This document shows, one piece after another, positions 7,563 through 14,009 of a DNA stretch of 16,424 nucleotides. Within the stretch, counting starts at the first letter, position 1, and each line of letters begins with the position of its first letter. The notes below the pieces were generated by a model, which did no database searches, was not told where the DNA came from, and saw only the letters and a program-made list of their open reading frames with translations. Source of the stretch: Cocleimonas sp. Its GTDB lineage: Bacteria; Pseudomonadota; Gammaproteobacteria; Thiotrichales; Thiotrichaceae. A program made the position numbers and the translations under genes. The stretch covers positions 1 to 16,424 of the forward strand of contig JAGLDQ010000011.1 in the NCBI GenBank assembly GCA_023145535.1. Reading direction: 5' to 3'.

Positions 7563-8209
7563 AGCGACTCTTCAGTGCAATGCGAAAATCCAGCTTACTA
7601 CTGGGTTTTTATGCCCTCATTGGTGTGCTATTTGTATCAACGGTTAATCTAGTTACTCGTGATCAAATTGCCGAAAACCAGCGTATGGCACTGCAACAAA
7701 AATGGAATGAAGTATTAAATGCCTCTCTCTATGCTAATGACTTAAACAAAGACAATAAAATGATTAGCGCAGAAGCAATAGGCTTACCCTATGAGGCTAA
7801 GGTTTATCTCGCCAGAAGCAAAGAAGGGCAACCGATAGCCGCTATTTTTAATGTCACCACCTTACAAGGCTACAGTGGTGCAATCACCTTATTGGTCGCG
7901 GTCAACTATTCAGATCAACACCTTACTGGTGTGCGCGTGGTCAAGCATAAAGAAACCCCAGGTCTAGGCGACAAAATCGAAGTTGCTAAAGATGACTGGA
8001 TATTGGGGTTTAACGACAAATTTTTGACTGATCCATCCGCTAAATCATGGGCAGTAAAACGTGATGGGGGGGAGTTCGATCAATTTACAGGCGCAACCAT
8101 TACCCCTCGCGCCATTGTTGACTTAGTTGAAGATGTGTTGATCTATGCACATCATAATATGCAACGGCTTTTTAAAGAGCCTATCAACAACACAGGAGAC
8201 AATAAATGA
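7559..8209 (+). CDS. rnfG: Rnf complex periplasmic flavoprotein subunit G
   Basis: A 216-residue subunit with one N-terminal membrane helix (about residues 12-32) and a periplasmic FMN-binding domain. The motif HKETPGLGDKIE (130-141) and FTGATITPRAIV (176-187) are diagnostic. Thr180 in the TGAT motif is the expected covalent FMN site. A run of seven G at 8066-8072 encodes Gly-Gly before this motif, and the frame is intact. The start overlaps the rnfD stop (ATGA) and the end overlaps rnfE in the same manner. Confidence 0.95.
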   Translation: MKRLFSAMRKSSLLLGFYALIGVLFVSTVNLVTRDQIAENQRMALQQKWNEVLNASLYANDLNKDNKMISAEAIGLPYEAKVYLARSKEGQPIAAIFNVTTLQGYSGAITLLVAVNYSDQHLTGVRVVKHKETPGLGDKIEVAKDDWILGFNDKFLTDPSAKSWAVKRDGGEFDQFTGATITPRAIVDLVEDVLIYAHHNMQRLFKEPINNTGDNK

Positions 8210-8922
8210 GCGAAGAACAAGACAAGCCATCTCCAGCTATTGACTATTTACAGCTAACAAAAGACGGGCTTTGGTATAACAATCCTGGTTTAGTGCAGTT
8301 GCTTGGTCTTTGCCCTTTATTAGCGGTGACCAATAATGTCGTTAATGGCATTGGCTTAGGGATTGCTACCTTGGTTATCTTGGTTATTTCCAATGCTTCC
8401 ATCTCCTTTAGTCGCAACTGGGTACGCAAGGAAATTCGTATTCCCTTTTATGTACTCGTTATTGCCTCCAATGTGACTGTTATTGATTTAATCATGAATG
8501 CATGGTTGCCGCAATTACATTGGGTCTTAGGTATTTTTATCCCCTTAATTGTCACCAACTGCGCCATTATTGGTCGCGCTGAGGCGTATGCCTCAAGAAA
8601 TGAAATGCTCCCTGCTATTGTTGATGGCATCATGATGGGGATTGGCTTTATGATCGTCCTCGTTGCCCTCGCCGCCCTGCGTGAAATTATAGGTAGCGGT
8701 ACATTATTTATCAATGCAGAAGTCATGTTTGGTGAAAGTGCCAAGCATTTAACCATCATTATTTTTGATGATTATAAAGGCTTTCTATTAGCCATTTTGC
8801 CACCTGGTGCTTTTTTGGGAATGGGCTTTTTGATTGCCTTTAAGAATATGATTGATCAAGGGCTTGATAAGCGGAAGAAAAGTTCGCTTAGTGCTATTCC
8901 TATTGCCGTTGAAAACCGCTAA
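8206..8922 (+). CDS. rnfE: Rnf complex membrane subunit E
   Basis: A 238-residue integral membrane subunit, homologous to RnfA and its presumed partner. It contains LVQLLGLCPLLAVTNNVVNG (about 29-48) and FIPLIVTNCAIIGRAEAYAS (about 110-129), the counterparts of the two Cys-bearing segments of RnfA. The N-terminal 20 residues and the Lys/Ser-rich C-terminus are polar. It closes the rnf operon; a possible weak hairpin follows before nth. Confidence 0.95.
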   Translation: MSEEQDKPSPAIDYLQLTKDGLWYNNPGLVQLLGLCPLLAVTNNVVNGIGLGIATLVILVISNASISFSRNWVRKEIRIPFYVLVIASNVTVIDLIMNAWLPQLHWVLGIFIPLIVTNCAIIGRAEAYASRNEMLPAIVDGIMMGIGFMIVLVALAALREIIGSGTLFINAEVMFGESAKHLTIIIFDDYKGFLLAILPPGAFLGMGFLIAFKNMIDQGLDKRKKSSLSAIPIAVENR

Positions 8923-8933
8923 TAGCGAATATC

Positions 8934-8970
8934 TACAGCCGTGTTAACTGTACGTTCCTTTTTTCCTTTT
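8934..8970 (+). terminator. Possible weak terminator between rnfE and nth
   Basis: TACAG and CTGTA form a 5-bp stem (8934-8938 and 8948-8952) with a 9-base loop, followed by a T-rich stretch. The stem is short and partly AT, so termination would be partial at best; nth may be read from the rnf promoter or from its own. Confidence 0.25.
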
Positions 8971-9002
8971 GTATCCAAATACCCCAATCATACGATCTGT
9001 CC

Positions 9003-9635
9003 ATGAACAAAACTAAACGCCATGAAATCCTCACCCGCTGGCAAGATGATAACCCCGAGCCAACCACGGAGCTAAATTATAACTCAACCTTTGAACTCTT
9101 AATCTCCGTCATCCTATCCGCGCAATCAACCGATGTAGGGGTTAATAAAGCAACCGCTAAACTCTACCCAATTGCCAACACCCCAGAAGCTATCTTTGCA
9201 CTCGGTGAAGAAGGCTTAAAACACTACATTAAAACAATTGGTCTTTATAATAACAAAGCAAAAAATATTATGATGACTTGCCAGATGCTAGTCGAGCAAC
9301 ATGATTCTATCGTTCCAGATAATCGCCCCGATTTAGAAGCACTACCGGGTGTGGGTAGAAAGACGGCCAATGTCGTGCTAAATACCGCCTTTGGGCAACT
9401 CACCATGGCGGTTGATACGCATATTTTTCGTGTGGCTAATCGAACGGGCTTTGCGAAAGGGAAAAACGTCGTAGAAGTTGAACAAAAACTCCTACGCACG
9501 ATTCCAAAAGCGTTTATGCTCCATTCTCATCACTGGTTGATTTTGCATGGGCGCTATATTTGTGTTGCGAGAAAACCCAAATGCCCTGCTTGCTTAATCA
9601 GCGATTTATGTGACTTTAAAGAAAAAACGGAATAA
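9003..9635 (+). CDS. nth: Endonuclease III
   Basis: A 210-residue DNA glycosylase with AP-lyase activity that removes oxidised pyrimidines in base excision repair. The helix-hairpin-helix reads LPGVGRKTANVVLN (114-127) with catalytic Lys120, and Asp138 lies in AVDTHIFRV. The 4Fe-4S cluster ligands are Cys187, Cys194, Cys197 and Cys203 (C-x6-C-x2-C-x5-C). All these positions equal the E. coli numbering, and the N-terminus (MNKTKRHEILTRW) aligns with it as well, which supports the ATG even though no clear ribosome site precedes it. It follows rnfE as in E. coli and is 2 bases from the DUF1841 gene. Confidence 0.97.
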   Translation: MNKTKRHEILTRWQDDNPEPTTELNYNSTFELLISVILSAQSTDVGVNKATAKLYPIANTPEAIFALGEEGLKHYIKTIGLYNNKAKNIMMTCQMLVEQHDSIVPDNRPDLEALPGVGRKTANVVLNTAFGQLTMAVDTHIFRVANRTGFAKGKNVVEVEQKLLRTIPKAFMLHSHHWLILHGRYICVARKPKCPACLISDLCDFKEKTE

Positions 9636-9637
9636 TT

Positions 9638-10063
9638 ATGTTTGGAACAGACCGCAATGCCCTACGTAAACTCTATTGTGATAGCTGGGAGAAATTCACC
9701 AGCCAACAACCTTTATCGGCATTAGAACAACAAATTGTTAGCGTAATCAAACTACATCCCGAATACCATAAAGTAGTTGAAACCCCTGATGTGTCATTAA
9801 ACGCTGATTTTCTACCTGAAATGGGTGAAAGCAATCCCTTTTTACATATGGGAATGCATCTCGGTCTGCATGAACAAATATCAACAAACCGCCCTGCGGG
9901 GATAGCGGAACTCTATCAACAATTGGTAGTCAAACACGGCGAACATGATGCGGAACATAAGATGATGGAATGTCTGGGTGAAGCAATCTGGACAGCGCAG
10001 CGCAATCAAGCCATGCCCGATGAAACCGCCTATTTTGATTGCCTCAAACAAATCAATCGGTGA
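9638..10063 (+). CDS. DUF1841 family protein
   Basis: A 141-residue soluble protein with no signal peptide. Features I recognise from DUF1841 are the start FGTDRNALRKLYCDSWEKF, the central IVSVIKLHPEYHKVVE, then NPFLHMGMHLGLHEQISTNRPAGI (about 67-90) and HDAEHKMMECLGEAIW near the end. The conserved His residues (HMGMHLGLHEQ, HGEHDAEHKMME) could bind a metal, but this is inference and the family has no assigned function. The gene starts 2 bases after nth with GGAAT as ribosome site and ends 3 bases before the lipoprotein gene, so all three are probably one transcript. Confidence 0.85.
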   Translation: MFGTDRNALRKLYCDSWEKFTSQQPLSALEQQIVSVIKLHPEYHKVVETPDVSLNADFLPEMGESNPFLHMGMHLGLHEQISTNRPAGIAELYQQLVVKHGEHDAEHKMMECLGEAIWTAQRNQAMPDETAYFDCLKQINR

Positions 10064-10066
10064 TCT

Positions 10067-10465
10067 ATGGTTACTCTCAACGTCTTAGCGAGCGCACTTA
10101 TTTGCTTATCGCTGGCAGGTTGCACAGCAAATACTGCCTCGACTTCTACGATAAGCAACATTCAAAAAGTAGAACAAGGAACGATTATACAAATAAAAAA
10201 AATAGCGACAATAAAAGACGCTAATCCTCTGGGTAGCAGCATCGGAGTGAGTGTGGGGAGTGGTGGACATGCCGGCGTTTATGGTGCCTTTGATATTGGC
10301 CGAGTATTTTCCGCACTGACCCAACCTACACACGCATTAGAACTCATTGTAAAAAAACAAAAGGGCGAAATAGTCGCGATAACACAGCCACTAGGTGGAA
10401 AATTCAAGACAGGAGACAAAGTAAAAATTTTGCTCCGTAACGGAGTGGCCGTAGTGCAACATTAA
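10067..10465 (+). CDS. Small SlyB/Pcp-like outer membrane lipoprotein
   Basis: A 132-residue precursor with a signal peptide and lipobox LAGC, so Cys19 should be lipidated. The mature protein has a VEQGTIIQIKKI strand, a glycine-rich central segment (SSIGVSVGSGGHAGVYGAFDIG, about 58-79) and a C-terminal beta domain (ALELIVKKQKGEIVAI, TGDKVKILLRNGVAVV). This order matches the SlyB/17-kDa antigen family of outer-membrane lipoproteins. It is short and its glycine zipper is weak, so it is a divergent member. The start is 3 bases after DUF1841, with GGTGA overlapping that stop, and translation is likely coupled. Confidence 0.7.
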   Translation: MVTLNVLASALICLSLAGCTANTASTSTISNIQKVEQGTIIQIKKIATIKDANPLGSSIGVSVGSGGHAGVYGAFDIGRVFSALTQPTHALELIVKKQKGEIVAITQPLGGKFKTGDKVKILLRNGVAVVQH

Positions 10466-10469
10466 TATA

Positions 10470-10489
10470 CACTCTCGTTTTAGAGAGTG
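10470..10489. repeat. Hairpin after the lipoprotein gene
   Basis: CACTCTC and GAGAGTG form a perfect 7-bp stem with a 6-base loop, directly after the stop at 10465. On the plus strand it is followed by A rather than T, so it is not a typical intrinsic terminator; it may still mark the 3' end of the nth transcript. Confidence 0.4.
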
Positions 10490-10579
10490 AAAAACACTAG
10501 GTTAAACAAAGCATTAGCGTCCATAAAAATCTATTCTTAAAAAATAACTTTTTATCAGGCAATCCCTACCGTCGTACCT

Positions 10580-10588
10580 TGCTATAAT
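10580..10588 (+). promoter_or_regulatory. Extended -10 promoter for the transposase-like gene
   Basis: TGCTATAAT is a perfect extended -10 element, about 70 bases before the TTG start at 10658. No clear -35 box lies 17-18 bases upstream, which is usual for extended -10 promoters. Confidence 0.5.
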
Positions 10589-10657
10589 TTCTTTTTATCT
10601 CCTGTCTACATATTCTCCTCTCCGAGGGATCTATACGACTAATTGGAGAATAAGGCA

Positions 10658-11290
10658 TTGAGAATTTCTAACAGCAAGGAAGAGACCCAAATTGAGTCTA
10701 TCTTTACAGCACCTGACCCACGGTTTATCTCCACCTTATTACTCTTTTCCAAAGGCTTTCCATGGGATAAATTACTACAGTTTTTTCAGAGTAAAAATCT
10801 CGTTTTTTGCCCCGCAGAAGATCAGATTTTTCTATTACGCCTACTGGCACTGCAAGAGTTTTTGTGCCTAGACGATGAAGCATTACTAAAATGGGCTAAA
10901 CACCAGTTTCAACTCACTAGTTTTTTACATAGGGGTTACAAAGTAAATATCCCCTCTCCTGAATTACTCGCTCACTTTCGCACCACGCTAGATGAAGTGG
11001 GAATCTTAGCTTCCTTTAGAAAACAATGCCAAAAAATTATCATGATGCATGATGAAAAATACAAAGAAAAAAATAACCATCAACGCATACCTGAAGCATC
11101 AAACTGGGGATCACAACGCATTATTGGTGTCAACATTGAAGAGTGCCAATCTGAAAAAGATGCAAAATGGATTGCCTGCCCTGTCTGTAAAAGTCAAAAT
11201 GTAAACAAAGTCCTTGCACCCCATTGGGTAGGAATAACAGAAGAAGATTGGTGTCGCTGTCGGTTTTGCGGTAATAAATTTAAAATTTAA
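10658..11290 (+). CDS. IS5-type transposase N-terminal domain plus zinc ribbon, no DDE domain
   Basis: A 210-residue protein. I prefer TTG at 10658, since GGAG lies 9 bases upstream; an in-frame TTG at 10643 would add 5 residues. Residues about 32-125 resemble the DUF772/IS5 N-terminal domain: a FPWDKLLQFF start, then FLLRLLALQEFLCLDDEALLKWAKHQF, a SFLHRGY turn, PSPELLAHFRTTLDEVG and a closing helix. The same order occurs in IS5 InsH, where it precedes the catalytic DDE domain. Here a charged Lys/Asn-rich linker (about 130-145) leads instead to a zinc ribbon with ACPVCKSQNV (Cys174/177) and CRCRFCGNKF (Cys199/201/204). No terminal inverted repeats were found, and the frame is intact to its stop. 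It may be a domesticated transposase fragment acting as a DNA-binding protein; the function is unknown. Confidence 0.7.
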   Translation: MRISNSKEETQIESIFTAPDPRFISTLLLFSKGFPWDKLLQFFQSKNLVFCPAEDQIFLLRLLALQEFLCLDDEALLKWAKHQFQLTSFLHRGYKVNIPSPELLAHFRTTLDEVGILASFRKQCQKIIMMHDEKYKEKNNHQRIPEASNWGSQRIIGVNIEECQSEKDAKWIACPVCKSQNVNKVLAPHWVGITEEDWCRCRFCGNKFKI

Positions 11291-11391
11291 TGTTCGCCTC
11301 CTCAATAAAATAACACCAAAAATGAGGAATAAAAAATACAAACGACTTTGCTCTTTAATAAAGGTGTCTTAATTTTAGGTAAATACTTGTT

Positions 11392-12486
11392 ATGGCTGAT
11401 AAACTATACCTTCATGCTTACTTGAGACGACCTATGTTACTAAAGTTCAACAACACAAAACTGATCACACTCTTTATCATCAGCTTGCTAATGAACTCCG
11501 CTTTAATCGCACAACCAATGCTCTCTTATGCCGCACAATACAGCGTATTTAGCCGTGATGGATCACAATTAATTTATGTCAGCAGTCATCCCAAAGAGAT
11601 TATCAAACAGCAGGCCAAAACGGGAAACATCATAAAACGCATTCCCTTGAAACTCAGCGCCAACTCAGCCTTGCTAGCACCCACTCCCGATGGGTTTAAA
11701 CTATTAGCTGCACATGCTCAAGGCATTGATGTGATTCATAATGGCACAGGAAAAGTATTAAGAACGCTACCACACCCATCAGGACGCTATGACTGGAAAG
11801 GGCAAACGATCCAACAAAACTCCAATGGCAGCTTATTAGCCATTCCCTCACTTCGAAGCGGTGTGCCTAACATATATCTTATCCATACCGGCTCTGGAAA
11901 AATCATTCGTACTATTTCGCTAACTCAAAAGGGCAAGCGCTGGAACCCCAATAACAACATAGGTAGCTTTGGATTTAGCCATCATAACCGCCTGTTTGCC
12001 TATATGCTTTACCATAATGGAAAACCGACACTCCATTTGTATGATATTAATCGTCAAAAAGCACTCATGCATCTTGATATTCCCATCACCAGTTATGCCG
12101 ATACGACTGGTGAAATGATCCATTTCAATCAGAACAATACAAAACTAATTATTTCAGGTGTTAACCAAAAAAATATAACGCTGGTGGATATTGTTAAAAA
12201 AACAACGATTGCACTTAATTATCCCTATGTCAGCTTTTCCAATTTTAGTGTCGATAATAAAAATCTATTGATGGTACAGCCCTATAAACAACGACTTATC
12301 TTTAGAAATTTGAACACCGGAAAACACCAATGGCACAAACTACCCGTTATTAAAAAAGGCGCTGTTTCTACTGTTATTCAAAGTGCTAATAAAGCATGGC
12401 TAGCGTTGCCTATTCAAGTTAGCTTGCGTGAAAGTTCAAAACGGTTTTTATTGATTGATGCACGCACAGGGAAAGCACTACATTAA
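11392..12486 (+). CDS. Secreted beta-propeller-like protein of unknown function
   Basis: A 364-residue protein with an N-terminal export signal (about residues 23-48, ending in SYAA). ATG 11392 gives the longest frame; ATG 11434 (residue 15) would give a more normal signal peptide, and neither has a strong ribosome site. The mature part consists of repeated strand units in the style of YVTN/WD40 propellers: YSVFSRDGSQLIYVSS, ALLAPTPDGFKLLAAH, GIDVIHNGTGKVLRTL, NIYLIHTGSGKIIRTI, GSFGFSHHNRLFAYML and FLLIDARTGKALH. T/D-G-K turns recur between units, as expected for six or seven blades. No catalytic motif is visible, so it probably binds a ligand or partner in the periplasm. Its 3' end overlaps the convergent birA gene by 9 bases. 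Confidence 0.65.
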   Translation: MADKLYLHAYLRRPMLLKFNNTKLITLFIISLLMNSALIAQPMLSYAAQYSVFSRDGSQLIYVSSHPKEIIKQQAKTGNIIKRIPLKLSANSALLAPTPDGFKLLAAHAQGIDVIHNGTGKVLRTLPHPSGRYDWKGQTIQQNSNGSLLAIPSLRSGVPNIYLIHTGSGKIIRTISLTQKGKRWNPNNNIGSFGFSHHNRLFAYMLYHNGKPTLHLYDINRQKALMHLDIPITSYADTTGEMIHFNQNNTKLIISGVNQKNITLVDIVKKTTIALNYPYVSFSNFSVDNKNLLMVQPYKQRLIFRNLNTGKHQWHKLPVIKKGAVSTVIQSANKAWLALPIQVSLRESSKRFLLIDARTGKALH

Positions 12487-13332
12487 AGAAGTTTCTTGGC
12501 AGTATTTTGATGGAATTATCCCACCGGACGACATGCCTATTTTTTTCAGTCGAATCTCAGCCGATGAAAAATATTGCAACGGCCCAGATGCCAAGCGAAT
12601 CCCAATTCGCCCCTGTGTATCAAGCCCCTGCACTACCCCAGCTAACTCCTCATGCTGACGCAATACGCTTACAGACTGCCCCTGTAAAACATCCCATTGC
12701 TGCCACTGTTGTTCAAATTGAGCTAGACTAAGCTGTTCAAAGCCTTGTAAATCATCAATTAACCGCTCCAATAACAATGCCAACAGCTGATTACGATCAA
12801 TCTGTTGACCTAAAACCTTGCTTAAACTAACCCAAGGCTGGTCAATTTTCTCACCGGCTGATATTGGCATATTAATATTTAAACCAATACCAATCACCAC
12901 ACTTAAATCGGTTGTTTTCTTAGTAGCTGATGCCACGGACTCAATTAAAATTCCGCCCATTTTTAGCCCCTTCCAATAAATATCGTTGGGCCACTTCACC
13001 CCATGATCTAATAAACCTATTTTTTTCAAAGCTTTCGCAATAGATAACCCCACTACTAAACTCAGCAGAGATAAATGCACGGGTATTGTTTCAAAACACC
13101 AATTGAGCGATAAATAAATATTCTCCGCTTTAGGTGAGAGCCACTGATTACCCCGTCGCCCTCTTCCTGCTATTTGCTGTTCTGCGATACAAATATCACC
13201 ACATGCACCGTTTTGCTTTAGCCATGTATTGGTGGAATCGAGTGTATCGAATAGGTGGATTTTAGGAAGGGCGGGCTTATTTTGAAAGTATTGAGTAAAA
13301 TATTGATTAATTTTTTCTTTATTTAAATTCAT
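12478..13332 (-). CDS. birA: Biotin-protein ligase without the N-terminal repressor domain
   Basis: The enzyme activates biotin with ATP and attaches it to the lysine of biotin carboxyl carrier protein. In the 284-residue reading, LFDTLDSTNTWLK lies near 27-39, the biotin/AMP loop GRGRRG at 56-61, KWPNDI at 113-118, KMGGILIE at 124-131 and GIGLNIN at 148-154. The small C-terminal domain ends near SSAEIRLKK, and about 20 extra residues follow. The E. coli protein has about 60 N-terminal residues of helix-turn-helix that are missing here; upstream the frame meets a stop near 13410 and then another gene. I chose ATG 13332; a TTG at 13380 would add 16 residues after a better GGAGG-like context. 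So this is a monofunctional ligase that cannot repress biotin genes in the E. coli manner. Confidence 0.9.
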   Translation of the reverse strand: MNLNKEKINQYFTQYFQNKPALPKIHLFDTLDSTNTWLKQNGACGDICIAEQQIAGRGRRGNQWLSPKAENIYLSLNWCFETIPVHLSLLSLVVGLSIAKALKKIGLLDHGVKWPNDIYWKGLKMGGILIESVASATKKTTDLSVVIGIGLNINMPISAGEKIDQPWVSLSKVLGQQIDRNQLLALLLERLIDDLQGFEQLSLAQFEQQWQQWDVLQGQSVSVLRQHEELAGVVQGLDTQGRIGIRLASGPLQYFSSAEIRLKKIGMSSGGIIPSKYCQETSLM

Positions 13333-13443
13333 AGATTGTTTTTGAGTCTTCCTTCCTAAAACCTCCACATTCAATTTCAAAATAAGTGCCTTACAGAAAA
13401 TTGAATTTTAAGAACAAGATTTTAGGGGCGAGATAAAAAGAGT

Positions 13444-13941
13444 CTAACGATAACCAACACCCAATACTTGCTTATACATACTAGAAAAATCTTTACTATT
13501 TTCTCGCACGAGCCGATCTAAACTCATAATAACGAATTCTAATAAGTTGATGGCTAAATGTGGATGCTTTGCACAGAGGTTGTCGTACATTTTTCTAGAG
13601 ATCACTAACGCAACTAACTTGTCTTTTTTACCCACTTTCAAGCTGAGAGAACGCGGTTTTTTATCGAAAAACGACATTTCACCCACTAACATGCCTGCAT
13701 CAAAACGTCCAACTTCGACTTCATTCCCCCCCTCATCAACAAGGCGGATTCTGCCTTCTAAAATGAGGTAAAATTCATCACAAACATCGCCAACATGGGC
13801 AATGACTTCATTGGTTTCGGCATGAAGTAGCTCTGCAAGGGAAACAAAAGAGCTGTGATCTTCTGAACATAAATTACTGCCAAATTTAGGACATAATAAT
13901 TTAAGTTGCTCTATAATTTTCTCTGGATTTTCTATACTCAT
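13444..13941 (-). CDS. Stand-alone cyclic-nucleotide-binding-domain protein
   Basis: A 165-residue soluble protein made of one Crp-type sensor domain. Key features are NEVIAHVGDVCDEFYLILEGRIRLV (about 44-68), GRFDAGMLVGEMSFFD (78-93) and KKPRSLSLKV (94-103). Glu88 of the GE motif and Arg97-Ser98 occupy the positions that bind cyclic nucleotide phosphate and ribose in Crp, so binding is plausible. After the domain there is only a helical tail (about 120-155), with no helix-turn-helix and no enzyme domain. It must therefore act through a partner or as a regulatory subunit. It starts 68 bases after the U32 gene and may be co-transcribed with it. A seven-G run at 13726-13732 (coding strand) keeps frame. 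Confidence 0.85.
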   Translation of the reverse strand: MSIENPEKIIEQLKLLCPKFGSNLCSEDHSSFVSLAELLHAETNEVIAHVGDVCDEFYLILEGRIRLVDEGGNEVEVGRFDAGMLVGEMSFFDKKPRSLSLKVGKKDKLVALVISRKMYDNLCAKHPHLAINLLEFVIMSLDRLVRENSKDFSSMYKQVLGVGYR

Positions 13942-14009
13942 CGTATTATTTAACTCTTTTATTTAGGTGGCGATCTTGCAGGAAAGACATTAGGTAATAA
14001 CCTTTACCC

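Noticed and set aside
10039..10224. Plus-strand frame across the DUF1841/lipoprotein junction
   Set aside because: It overlaps two genes with good family matches in another frame; its own product is low-complexity.
10640..11340. A complete IS5-family insertion sequence
   Set aside because: There is no DDE catalytic domain, no terminal inverted repeats and no target-site duplication that I could find; TCCTCA/TGAGGA near 11300-11328 is too short and internal to one side.
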